Source: CAZGVW01 sp964529265 (GTDB taxonomy: Bacteria > Planctomycetota > Phycisphaerae > Phycisphaerales > UBA1924). From it: a stretch of DNA of 12,722 nt. The stretch is taken from positions 1 to 12,722 of the forward strand of contig CAZGVW010000194.1 of the NCBI GenBank assembly GCA_964529265.1, read 5' to 3'. A program made the translations under genes and the position numbers. The notes beneath the pieces are model-generated. The model was not told the DNA's origin. It searched no databases and saw only the letters and a list, made by a program, of their open reading frames with translations. Of the stretch, positions 1-6,762 are shown piece after piece (position 1 is the stretch's first letter; each line of letters opens with the position of its first letter).

Positions 1-2069
1 ACGAAATGTTGACGGGCCGACGCGCGTTCGAGGGACCGGAGATCTCCGACGTGCTCGCGTCGGTGTTGAAGGACACGCCACCGCTCGACGCGCTGCCGGC
101 GGACACGCCACCGTCGGTGCACCGATTGCTGCGGCGCGCGCTCGACAAAGATCCGTCGCGCCGTCTCGACTCGATGTCCGTCGCGCGTCTGGAGCTCGAC
201 GACGTGCAGGACGCGGCGGTCGTGATCCGAGATGCGCCGGCGTCGCCGCGCCGGATGTTCATCCCCGTCGCGATCGCGGCGATCCTCTCGGGCCTGGCCG
301 TGGGCGCGGCGATGCGGTTCACGCGCGACGCGCCGCCAACGCCGGCGATCGTCCGCCTCTCGATGACACCGACGCCCGATCAACCGATCGGCCTCGAGGC
401 CAATCACGCGGACATCGCCATCTCGCCCGATGGCAGCCGGCTCGTCTACCTGTCGGAGAATTCGCAGGGCCGCTGGTTCACGGTGCGCCCGCTCGATCGC
501 GGCGAGGGCGCCGTGCTCAGCAAGATCGGCGAGCACCCCCGCGGCGCGTTCATCTCCCATGACGGCCGATGGATTGCCTACCAGGCTGGCGCCGCGCCCG
601 GACGTTCGAACGAGCTGCGCAGGGTGCCGATCGACGGCGGTCCACCCCTGACTATCTGTCCCATCACGAACAACATGCGCGGCGGCAGCTGGGCGGCCGA
701 CGACACCGTCGTCTTTGCGACTATCGATTCGCGAACCGGTCTGATGCGCGTGCCGGCCGCCGGCGGCACTCCCGAGGTGCTCACCACGCCGGCCGAGACC
801 GACGGCGAGCTCGATCATCTCTGGCCGCACCATCTGCCTGACGGGCGTCATGTGCTGTTCACGATCTCACGCGAGGACGGCACCTGGGACGTCGCGCTGC
901 TCTCGCTCGAGACGAAGACCTGGCGGGTGCTCGTCAAGGATGGGCTCTCGCCCCGGTACTTTCCGTCGGGTCATCTGCTCTACGTCACGGGAAACGGCAT
1001 TCGTGCGGTGCCGTTCGATCCGCAGACGCTGGAGATCAGGGGGACGCCCATCGAGGTGATTCCGGACGTCGTGACGAAGGAGTCGGGCGCCGCCGATTAC
1101 GCCGTGTCCGCCAGCGGCACGCTCGTCTACCTGCCGGGGGGTACCACCGACAACGCCCAGGCGCTGGCCTGGCGCAAGCCGGACGGGACTGACACGCCAC
1201 TCACGCGCGTGACGCCGCAGAACTACCAGGCGTTGCGCCTGTCGCCGAACGGCCAGCGTGCGATTGCGCTGGTCAACCGGCGGACAGGCACGCCAAGCGC
1301 CGTCTGGCTCATCGACCTCGTGCGCGAGACGGCGATTCGCCTGACACCGCCGGAGGTGCCGGTGAACGCCGCGGTCTGGCATCCGGACGGCCAGCAGATC
1401 GTCTTCTCGACCTGGAGCGGCACGCTGCCAGTCGAATCACGCGGGCTGTTCACGATCAGCGCCAGCGGCACGGGTGTGCCGAAGCCGCTGCTGCTCACCA
1501 GAACCGCGCTCATCCCATCCTCTTGGACGCCGAACGGCAGCCATCTGTTCGTCACCTCGGGTCCCGGCAGCGGCAATGCCGACATCGGCCGGATCGCGTT
1601 CGCCTCGCCGTCGGAGGTCGAGATGCTCATCGCCGGACCCACGCCCGAGACGGGGCCGGCGCTGTCGCCGAACGGCCGCTGGCTGGCGTACGCGGCGAAC
1701 GACAACGGGCTGGAGGTGTTCGTGCGCCCGTATCCCGACGTCAACGCCGCGCGCATCCCGGCGTCGAACGGGTTCGGCATGAATCCGGTGTGGAGCCGCG
1801 ACGGCCGTCAGCTCTATTTCACCGCGCTCAACAGCGAGCTGCAGGTGATGGACGTCGAGGAGACCTCGACGACGATCGCCTTCGGCAAGCCGCGGCCGGT
1901 GATGCTCACGCGCGACGAACTGAACGACCAGATTCGCATTGCGCTGCCGCCCGTGAACGGCCGCATCCTGCGCACGGTTCGCGCCACCAGCGCGCTGGAA
2001 CGGCCGACCGAGTATCGCGTCGTGCTGAACTGGTTCGAGGAGTTGAAAACCCGAGTGGCGACGCGATAA
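1..2069 (+). CDS. Ser/Thr protein kinase with PD40 (TolB-like) propeller, 5'-truncated
   Basis: The gene enters from the left; the open frame begins at base 3 with a Glu codon before MLTGRRAFEG, the typical end of the kinase F-helix region, so the Met at 6 is internal and not a start. Counting from that Met, residues 1-66 are the end of the kinase C-lobe, including the ALDKDPSRRLDS block with the conserved subdomain XI Arg. A single membrane segment follows at about 84-106. The rest is a repeat-rich domain with about ten PD40-type strands (SPDGSRLVY, SHDGRWIAY, LPDGRHVLF, SPNGQRAIA, HPDGQQIVF, SPNGRWLAY, SRDGRQLYF), expected to fold as a propeller outside the cytoplasm. Such kinases are abundant in Acidobacteriota and presumably couple an external ligand or protein contact to phosphorylation; the ligand is unknown. 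Catalytic residues lie outside the window. The family call is firm. Confidence 0.93.
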   Translation, partial: EMLTGRRAFEGPEISDVLASVLKDTPPLDALPADTPPSVHRLLRRALDKDPSRRLDSMSVARLELDDVQDAAVVIRDAPASPRRMFIPVAIAAILSGLAVGAAMRFTRDAPPTPAIVRLSMTPTPDQPIGLEANHADIAISPDGSRLVYLSENSQGRWFTVRPLDRGEGAVLSKIGEHPRGAFISHDGRWIAYQAGAAPGRSNELRRVPIDGGPPLTICPITNNMRGGSWAADDTVVFATIDSRTGLMRVPAAGGTPEVLTTPAETDGELDHLWPHHLPDGRHVLFTISREDGTWDVALLSLETKTWRVLVKDGLSPRYFPSGHLLYVTGNGIRAVPFDPQTLEIRGTPIEVIPDVVTKESGAADYAVSASGTLVYLPGGTTDNAQALAWRKPDGTDTPLTRVTPQNYQALRLSPNGQRAIALVNRRTGTPSAVWLIDLVRETAIRLTPPEVPVNAAVWHPDGQQIVFSTWSGTLPVESRGLFTISASGTGVPKPLLLTRTALIPSSWTPNGSHLFVTSGPGSGNADIGRIAFASPSEVEMLIAGPTPETGPALSPNGRWLAYAANDNGLEVFVRPYPDVNAARIPASNGFGMNPVWSRDGRQLYFTALNSELQVMDVEETSTTIAFGKPRPVMLTRDELNDQIRIALPPVNGRILRTVRATSALERPTEYRVVLNWFEELKTRVATR

Positions 2070-2072
2070 GAG

Positions 2073-2206
2073 ACGTACATAGCGCCCACGTACGTAGCGC
2101 CGACCTTCAGGTCGGCGATCATTGCCCACGTACGTAGCGCCGAGCTTCAGCTCGGCGATCACCGAGTAAAGTAGCGCCGAGCTTCAGCTCGGCGATCACC
2201 GAGTAA
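2073..2206 (+). repeat. Cluster of GTAG-headed REP-like palindromes (three full copies, one remnant)
   Basis: Three units consist of GTAG followed at once by a 20-base palindrome: GTAG 2094-2097 with CGCCGACCTTCAGGTCGGCG at 2098-2117; GTAG 2134-2137 with CGCCGAGCTTCAGCTCGGCG at 2138-2157; and GTAG 2171-2174 with the same palindrome at 2175-2194. Each has a 9-base perfect stem around TC. In the first versus the other two, the arms differ by compensating C/G changes, so pairing is kept. Copies 2 and 3 sit in a 36-base direct repeat (2134-2169, 2171-2206); copies 1 and 2 share the preceding GCCCACGTAC (40-base spacing). A remnant without its hairpin is at 2073-2086. A GTAG/GGAG head plus hairpin is the hallmark of REP sequences handled by RAYT (Y1 transposase) enzymes; no RAYT gene lies in the window. 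Confidence 0.85.
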
Positions 2207-2211
2207 GGAGG
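2205..2211 (+). promoter_or_regulatory. Strong Shine-Dalgarno for the SnoaL-like gene
   Basis: AAGGAGG lies 7 bases before the ATG at 2219, a near-perfect anti-16S match that fixes the start. It begins at the last two bases of the final REP direct repeat (which ends at 2206) and 10 bases after the third palindrome, so a folded REP hairpin would sit directly upstream of the ribosome site. Confidence 0.85.
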
Positions 2212-2218
2212 AGAGACG

Positions 2219-2665
2219 ATGACCGACGCCGCCGCAACCTCGACCGAGCGAAACACGGAGATCGCCCTGCGTCTGTTCGAGGCGCTGGACCAGCAGCGGT
2301 TCGATGAAGCCGCATCGCTGTTGAGTGCGGATTTCAAGCTCTACTTCAGCAACCAGGTGCTCGATCGCGATCAGATGCTGGCGCTGGCGCGCGGGGTGTA
2401 CCAGTCATTTGGAGACTTCCGCCACGAGATCCACGAGACGCTGGCGATCGGCGATCGCGTGGTGGTCCGCTGCACCGATCGCGGCACGCACACCGGCGAC
2501 TTCGAGGGCGTCCCCGCGAGCGGCAAGCCGATCGCCATCGGCCAGATCTCGATCGTGCGCATCGCCGGCGGCCAGGTCCTCGAGATCCGCGAGGAAGCCG
2601 ACATGCTCCTGCTGATGCAGCAGATCGGCGCCATCCCCGCGCCGCAAGCCGCCAGCACCACGTGA
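2219..2665 (+). CDS. SnoaL-like / NTF2-fold protein (ester cyclase-like)
   Basis: This 148-residue protein has the pattern of the SnoaL-like polyketide cyclase / ester cyclase group of the NTF2 fold: an N-terminal helix (NTEIALRLFEALDQQRFDEA), a middle block (FGDFRHEIHETLAIGDRVVV), then the strand-rich GTHTGDFEGVPASGKPI and the IVRIAGGQVLEIREEADMLLLMQQIG tail. Length and order fit the family. Members form small barrels with a hydrophobic pocket; some are cyclases or hydrolases, but most environmental members have no known substrate, and none can be named here. The start is set by the AAGGAGG at 2205. The gene is preceded by the REP cluster and followed after 22 bases by the winged-helix gene on the same strand, so the two may be co-transcribed. 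No signal peptide is visible; probably cytoplasmic. Confidence 0.9.
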   Translation: MTDAAATSTERNTEIALRLFEALDQQRFDEAASLLSADFKLYFSNQVLDRDQMLALARGVYQSFGDFRHEIHETLAIGDRVVVRCTDRGTHTGDFEGVPASGKPIAIGQISIVRIAGGQVLEIREEADMLLLMQQIGAIPAPQAASTT

Positions 2666-2687
2666 TGTACGCAGGGCGCGTCGGGCT

Positions 2688-3839
2688 TTGGCGCGCCGGC
2701 CAGATGACGTGATCGCCGCGATTGTCGAGCAGAGGCTCAGGAATCAATTCATCACCCGCGCCAGTCGTCGATCGCCAGCCGACATCGTCCGCTGGCTCGG
2801 CGCCGTGCAGGCGCAGGAGTACGCGCCCGCGAAGTGGGCGCTCGGCCTGCGCACCCGCGACGGCACGACCGACGCCGACGTGCAGCAGGCACTGGACGAA
2901 GGGCGGATCGTGCGGACGCACGCGATGCGCCCGACATGGCATTTCGTCGCGGCGGAGGACTGCCGCTGGCTGCTGGAGCTGACGGCGCCGCAGGTGCACA
3001 GGCGGATGGCGACCTACGACCGCCGCATCGGCCTCGAGCCGCCGGTGATGCGGCGCGGGACGAGAATCGTCGAACGGGCGCTGCGCGACGGACAGCACCT
3101 GACGCGAGCCGAGCTCCGCGATCGCCTGGCGCGCTCCGGGATGGCGCTCGACCCGATGCGCCTCGCGCATCTTCTTCTGTACGCGGAGCTCGAGCGCGCG
3201 ATCTGCAGCGGCCCGCGCCGCGCGAAGCAATCGACGTATGCCTTGTTCGACGAGCGCGTGCCCGCGTCGCCGCGCCTGTCGCGCGACGAGGCGATGGCGG
3301 AGCTGGCGCGGCGGTACTTCCAAAGCCACGGGCCGGCGACGATTCGCGACTTCGTGTGGTGGTCCGGCCTCAGGACGCCCGACGCGAAGCGCGGGATCGA
3401 CATCTGGAGCGGCGGGACATGGAGCGGCCGGCCTTCAGGCCGGCCGAAACTGATATCAACGGAAATCGACGGCCTGACCTACTGGTCAGCCGCAGGATCG
3501 AGGACCGGCTCGCCGCGTCGACGTCGGGTGCTCCTGCTGCCGATCTACGACGAATATCTGGTGGCCTACCGCGATCGCGTCGCGGTGCCGCATGGCGCGA
3601 ACGCGATGATGTCGTTCCGCTCGCGCGAGCGCTTCCAGTACCCGCACGCGCTGGCGATCGACGGCCAGGTCGCGGGCACGTGGAGGGTCAGGCCTGCTGC
3701 GCGCTCCATGTCGATCGAGGTGGTGCCGTATCGCCGCCTCACGCCGCGCGATCGCCGCGAGCTCGACGATGCCGCGGAGCGCTACGCCCGTTTCGTAGAT
3801 TCGCCCGTGTCGCTGTCGATCATGGCCCGCCGTACGTAG
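2688..3839 (+). CDS. Winged-helix HTH_42 protein, AlkZ/YcaQ-like (possible DNA glycosylase)
   Basis: The 383-residue product matches the winged-helix DNA-binding family HTH_42 (DUF1006), to which the interstrand-crosslink glycosylases AlkZ and YcaQ/AlkX belong. Visible blocks are LGAVQAQEYAPAKWALGLRT (about 38-57), RPTWHFVAAEDCRWLLELTA, a second wing region around YFQSHGPATIRDFVWWSGL, and the C-terminal YDEYLVAYRDR. Q41-A42-Q43 has the form of the catalytic Q-x-Q motif of AlkZ-type enzymes; YcaQ-type enzymes have Q-x-D. The start is taken as TTG 2688; GTG 2709 is an alternative and neither has a clear Shine-Dalgarno. Two oddities: a GGAG-headed REP palindrome lies in frame at 3421-3446 (residues about 245-253), and the TAG stop is the TAG of the GTAG of another REP-like element. 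Family assignment is good; glycosylase activity is inferred from the motif only. Confidence 0.85.
   Translation: MARRPDDVIAAIVEQRLRNQFITRASRRSPADIVRWLGAVQAQEYAPAKWALGLRTRDGTTDADVQQALDEGRIVRTHAMRPTWHFVAAEDCRWLLELTAPQVHRRMATYDRRIGLEPPVMRRGTRIVERALRDGQHLTRAELRDRLARSGMALDPMRLAHLLLYAELERAICSGPRRAKQSTYALFDERVPASPRLSRDEAMAELARRYFQSHGPATIRDFVWWSGLRTPDAKRGIDIWSGGTWSGRPSGRPKLISTEIDGLTYWSAAGSRTGSPRRRRVLLLPIYDEYLVAYRDRVAVPHGANAMMSFRSRERFQYPHALAIDGQVAGTWRVRPAARSMSIEVVPYRRLTPRDRRELDDAAERYARFVDSPVSLSIMARRT
3421..3446 (+). repeat. REP-like palindrome inside a coding sequence
   Basis: GGAG at 3421-3424 is followed at once by a 22-base palindrome (3425-3446) with a 10-base perfect stem around TC, whose core GGCCGGCCTTCAGGCCGGCC has the same CCTTCAGG centre as the intergenic copies. 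It is read in frame and encodes a low-complexity SGRPSGRP stretch in the winged-helix protein. TGGAGCGGC occurs at 3405-3413 and again at 3420-3428, giving a short direct duplication at the left edge. Confidence 0.8.
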
Positions 3840-3864
3840 CGCGGCCTTTAGGTGCGCCCTACGT
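3834..3864. repeat. REP-like hairpin holding the stop codons of two convergent genes; possible bidirectional terminator
   Basis: ACGTAG (3834-3839) pairs with CTACGT (3859-3864); inside are GCG/CGC (3841-3843 with 3855-3857) and CCT/AGG (3845-3847 with 3850-3852), separated by small internal loops. The centre, CCTTTAGG, resembles the CCTTCAGG of the other elements, so this looks like a degenerate REP with GTAG on both strands. The + strand GTAG (3836-3839) supplies TAG for the winged-helix gene, and the - strand GTAG (3862-3859) supplies TAG for the 201-residue gene. A terminator role for both transcripts is plausible, but there is no long T run. Confidence 0.75.
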
Positions 3865-4464
3865 TCTACTCTTCTTGACTTGCCGGCGGTGCTGCCGCGG
3901 CGGCGACGGCAGCGTCGCCAGGATCGACTGCACGTCCGTGCTGGCGCGATCGATCGCGTCGACGATGGCGCGCTGCTCGGGTGAGAGCGCGGACTCGAGG
4001 AGCTGCTTGATCCCGCGATCCACGACGGCGGCCGGCGCCTGCACCGCGCCGATCCGGCGCACGAGCTGCTCGTGGTCGAGCAGGTGCTCGCGCGCCTTCT
4101 GCAGGATCGGCCGCGTGTCGGCCGTGCCCGTCAGCCGCTCGATCACCAGCAGGTGCCGATCCTGAATGGTCCTCGCGTGCGCGTTGATCAGGATCTCCTC
4201 GCGCTTGATCGTCGCGACGAACGGCCCGGACGACGCCGAGGCCGGCGGTCCGTCGTGCCACACCGCGTCGGCCTGGTGCAGGAAGTGATCGAGGAACGGC
4301 ATCGCGCCGTCGATCCGGCCGGGCGCGCTGTCGATCGCCAGGTCGAAGGCATGCGCGAGCCAGTCGGGCGCCGGGGTCAGCAGGTAGAACGCGCCATCGC
4401 GCCGCCGCTCGATCGCGGTGAGGTCGAGGGCGTGCAGCAGGCGGGCCAGGACGGAATCGCTCAT
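3859..4464 (-). CDS. Conserved-looking protein of unknown function, last gene of the GTPase operon
   Basis: This 201-residue soluble protein has no signal peptide or membrane segment. I do not recognise a named family. Residues about 1-110 look like a compact alpha/beta sensory-type domain (LARLLHALDLTAIERRRDGAFYLL, then SGPFVATI and DRHLLVIERL), which could be a divergent PAS-like fold. Residues about 118-135 (RPILQKAREHLLDHEQLVRR) look like a signalling helix, and the tail is helical then basic (PPRQHRRQVKKSRT). It lies 10 bases after the GTPase stop on the same strand, so it is almost certainly co-transcribed and is a good candidate effector or regulator of the GTPase. Its TAG stop is inside the REP-like hairpin at 3834-3864. 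The gene is confident; the function is not assigned. Confidence 0.85.
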   Translation of the reverse strand: MSDSVLARLLHALDLTAIERRRDGAFYLLTPAPDWLAHAFDLAIDSAPGRIDGAMPFLDHFLHQADAVWHDGPPASASSGPFVATIKREEILINAHARTIQDRHLLVIERLTGTADTRPILQKAREHLLDHEQLVRRIGAVQAPAAVVDRGIKQLLESALSPEQRAIVDAIDRASTDVQSILATLPSPPRQHRRQVKKSRT

Positions 4465-4474
4465 GCGGGTTCGC

Positions 4475-4984
4475 TCACAGTGACGGCCGCGCCTGGAGCA
4501 TCGCCTGCGCGAGCAGCTCGAACGCGCGCTCCACGCCCTCGCCCGTCTTCGCGCTGGTCTTCACGACCCGCCAGCCCTGGTCGGCGAGCTTGAAGAAGGC
4601 CGGCTCGTCGATCTCCCATCGATCCTGCAGGTCGGTTTTGTTGAGCAGCAGGATGAACGGCACCGGTCCGACGGTCTCCGTCGCTTTCTCCTGCAGCTGG
4701 CGCGCGACGTCGAGCGTCGCCCGGCGCGTGCCGTCGACGACGAGCAGGTACCCCGCCATGCCGCGCAGGTGCGACGGCTGCACCGTCTGGTAGTCGTCCT
4801 GTCCGGCGATGTCCCAGAGCATCATCGTCAGGCTGCGCCCGTCGATCGCGATCTGCTTCTTGTCGACCTTCACGCCGACGGTCGTGAGGTACGTGTCCGA
4901 GAAGATGCTGCTGACGTAGCGCGAGACGAGGCTCGTCTTGCCGACGGCAAACGCGCCCAGCATGCAGATCTTCTTCTGGATCAT
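4475..4984 (-). CDS. Rab/Ras-like small GTPase
   Basis: The 169-residue product is a complete small GTPase. All five G boxes are visible: P-loop GAFAVGKT at 10-17, switch I with TT at 34-35, WDIAGQ at 57-62 (Gln in the position of Ras Gln61), NKTD at 115-118, and TSAK at 143-146. There is no C-terminal Cys, so no prenylation signal. The start is ATG 4984, giving the canonical N-terminus MIQKKICMLG; a longer upstream frame exists only because the overlapping OmpA gene is stop-poor in that frame. ATG and the TGA of the upstream OmpA gene overlap as ATGA, which points to translational coupling. In bacteria, Rab-like GTPases of this type (compare MglA) usually work with roadblock/LC7 proteins; here the upstream OmpA protein carries a roadblock-like region. 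It probably acts as a GTP-dependent switch at the inner membrane. Confidence 0.95.
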   Translation of the reverse strand: MIQKKICMLGAFAVGKTSLVSRYVSSIFSDTYLTTVGVKVDKKQIAIDGRSLTMMLWDIAGQDDYQTVQPSHLRGMAGYLLVVDGTRRATLDVARQLQEKATETVGPVPFILLLNKTDLQDRWEIDEPAFFKLADQGWRVVKTSAKTGEGVERAFELLAQAMLQARPSL

Positions 4985-6762
4985 CGCGCGTCCCGGCCGG
5001 CCTGCGGCGTCACGCGGATCGTGACGCGGCGGTTCCGCTGCTTGTCGGCCTCGGTCTCGCCGGCGACGGCCGGCGCGCCGCTGCCGGAGCCCGACGCGGC
5101 GAACTCGAGCTGGCGGAGCGCGTCGGCGCCGATCGCGTCGAGCACGACGCCGGCGCGCGCCAGGCTCAGCGGCACGTTCGACTCGTCCGGACCGTCGGCG
5201 TCGGTGTGGCCGACGATCTCCACGCGGTACCGCTGATCGGCCGCCTGTGCGAGGCTGTCGAGCGCGCGCACGTCGCCGACGAGGTCGCGCAGTCGCTCGT
5301 CCTGGCCGGCCGCGAGGCGCGGCTGGCCCTTGACGAAGAGCAGCGCCTGCTGCTCGAGCCGCGCGATGACGCCGCGAATCGACGGCGCGAGCGCGCCCGC
5401 GGCATCGAACGCCGTCACGCCCGCGACGAGCGGCGCGAGCCGCCGCGCCTCGGCGACCCACGCCGGCGACGGCGGAGTGCCGCGCGCCGACAGGACGCCG
5501 TCGCTCAACTCCAGCGTCGTCCCATCCGGCGGCCGCAGGACATCGCGCGCCCGCGCCAGCACCAGCGGCGGATCGAGCGCGTAGTACGGCGCCCATCGCC
5601 CCTCAACCGAGGATGCGGAAAGCCCCGCCTGCGACAGGAGCGACTCCGGATGGCGCGCCCGCGGGTCGCGCAGGCCGGAGACGACGAGCCGGCCGCCCGA
5701 TCGATCGGCCGACACGACGGTGATGCCCGGCTCGGCGCGCAGCGCCTCGAGGTACCGCGCGTCGCGGGCCCGCGCGCGGTAGGCGAAGCCGCCAAAGACG
5801 AGCAGCGCGACCGCCGCCGCACCGAACAGCAGCCAGGCGCCGCGCGAGCGCTGCTTCCGCTCCCCGGCGCGGAACTGCGTCTGCAGGCACGCTTCGAGCG
5901 CCGGCCGGCACCCGTCGAGCGTGCTGGCGTCGCCGTCGAACGACGCGAGTGGCCCGGCGAACTCGAGATGGATCGTCTCCACGGCGTCCTGCAGCGTCCG
6001 CCGCACGTCGCCCGGCGCCGCGCCGCGGATGACCGCCGCGACGATGGCGTGCGGTCCCGGCTCGATCCAGACCGACAGCTCGCCGACCTTCAGCGACTCG
6101 AGGCCGTCGCTCGTCGACACGCGGAACGAGTCGTGGACGAAGTCGCGGATCGCCGTCAGCATCCCCGACACCATGTCAGCGTCCTGCACGCCGGGCGCGC
6201 CCGCGTGCACGTGCTGCAGCAGCAGGCCGCTCCGGCGATCGATCAGGAACACCTGCTCGACGCGGTAGAGCAGCGTCTCGAGCAGCACGATCTCGCCGAA
6301 CGACTTGCCCGTGCGCAGCGCCTCGATCCGCCATCCGATCGAGCGGCGCGAAAAGGAGTGCTCGAGCGTGCGGTTGAGCGACTCGACCATGCTCGCGAGG
6401 CTCGCGGCCACCGCCTTGCGGATGGCCGGGCCCATCACCGGAAACAGCGCGTCGGCGAGCGGCTTCGGATTGCGCTTGACCGAGGTGGTGATCGCCTGCT
6501 CGAGCGGCGGCGTCAGCGCGCGCGTGAACTGCGGATCGTGCGCGTGGCGCAGCAGCACCTGCGGTAGCACCTCGCCGATGTCCTGGGCGCGCGCCACCGG
6601 GTCCTCGAGGCGTGCCTGCAGCGCCGCCATGCGCTGCGGCTCGGTGCCCAGCAGGATCGTCCGGAGCGACGAGAGCTCGTCGTCCGGGTCCTGATCGTGA
6701 TCGCCGGTTCCGCCCGGCGCGCGATCCCCGGGCGGCGCGAGTCGATCACCCGTGGCGACCAT
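4981..6762 (-). CDS. OmpA-family membrane protein with cytoplasmic roadblock-like region
   Basis: The 593-residue protein has three parts. Residues about 30-300 are cytoplasmic: a helical section with LADALFPVMGPAIRKA, then FGEIVLLETLLYRVEQVFLI through VGELSVWIEPGPHAIVAAVI, whose strand/helix pattern resembles a roadblock/LC7 domain. One membrane helix spans about 309-329. The periplasmic part has a BON-like stretch (about 346-366) and an OmpA/MotB peptidoglycan-binding domain (about 475-585) with VEIVGHTDADG, Asp521, and NRRVTIRV with the conserved Arg. The protein therefore probably anchors to the cell wall and presents the roadblock-like domain to the GTPase encoded just downstream (ATGA overlap). 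It overlaps the upstream coiled-coil gene by 17 bases. The OmpA call is certain; the roadblock call is a pattern judgement. MotB-like proton flow is unlikely because the helix has no Asp. Confidence 0.92.
   Translation of the reverse strand: MVATGDRLAPPGDRAPGGTGDHDQDPDDELSSLRTILLGTEPQRMAALQARLEDPVARAQDIGEVLPQVLLRHAHDPQFTRALTPPLEQAITTSVKRNPKPLADALFPVMGPAIRKAVAASLASMVESLNRTLEHSFSRRSIGWRIEALRTGKSFGEIVLLETLLYRVEQVFLIDRRSGLLLQHVHAGAPGVQDADMVSGMLTAIRDFVHDSFRVSTSDGLESLKVGELSVWIEPGPHAIVAAVIRGAAPGDVRRTLQDAVETIHLEFAGPLASFDGDASTLDGCRPALEACLQTQFRAGERKQRSRGAWLLFGAAAVALLVFGGFAYRARARDARYLEALRAEPGITVVSADRSGGRLVVSGLRDPRARHPESLLSQAGLSASSVEGRWAPYYALDPPLVLARARDVLRPPDGTTLELSDGVLSARGTPPSPAWVAEARRLAPLVAGVTAFDAAGALAPSIRGVIARLEQQALLFVKGQPRLAAGQDERLRDLVGDVRALDSLAQAADQRYRVEIVGHTDADGPDESNVPLSLARAGVVLDAIGADALRQLEFAASGSGSGAPAVAGETEADKQRNRRVTIRVTPQAGRDAR

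Noticed and set aside
2834..4165. Long + strand ORF of 443 codons
   Set aside because: It is a frame shadow across the winged-helix gene and the antisense of the 201-residue gene; its composition is Arg/Ala-rich with no domain.
4924..4938. GTAG (4916-4919) followed by the palindrome AGACGAGGCTCGTCT, resembling a REP element
   Set aside because: It encodes the conserved KTSLVSRY segment of the GTPase P-loop helix, and the centre lacks the CCTTCAGG core, so it is probably chance.
4475..5596. A 373-residue GTPase with a long Arg/Ala-rich N-terminal extension
   Set aside because: The extension is the out-of-frame shadow of the OmpA gene; the true GTPase begins at ATG 4984, directly before the P-loop region, with an ATGA overlap.
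5206..6567. Long + strand ORF of 453 codons
   Set aside because: It is antisense to the OmpA gene, has an Arg-rich, repeat-poor composition with no recognisable domain, and is typical of high-GC shadow frames.
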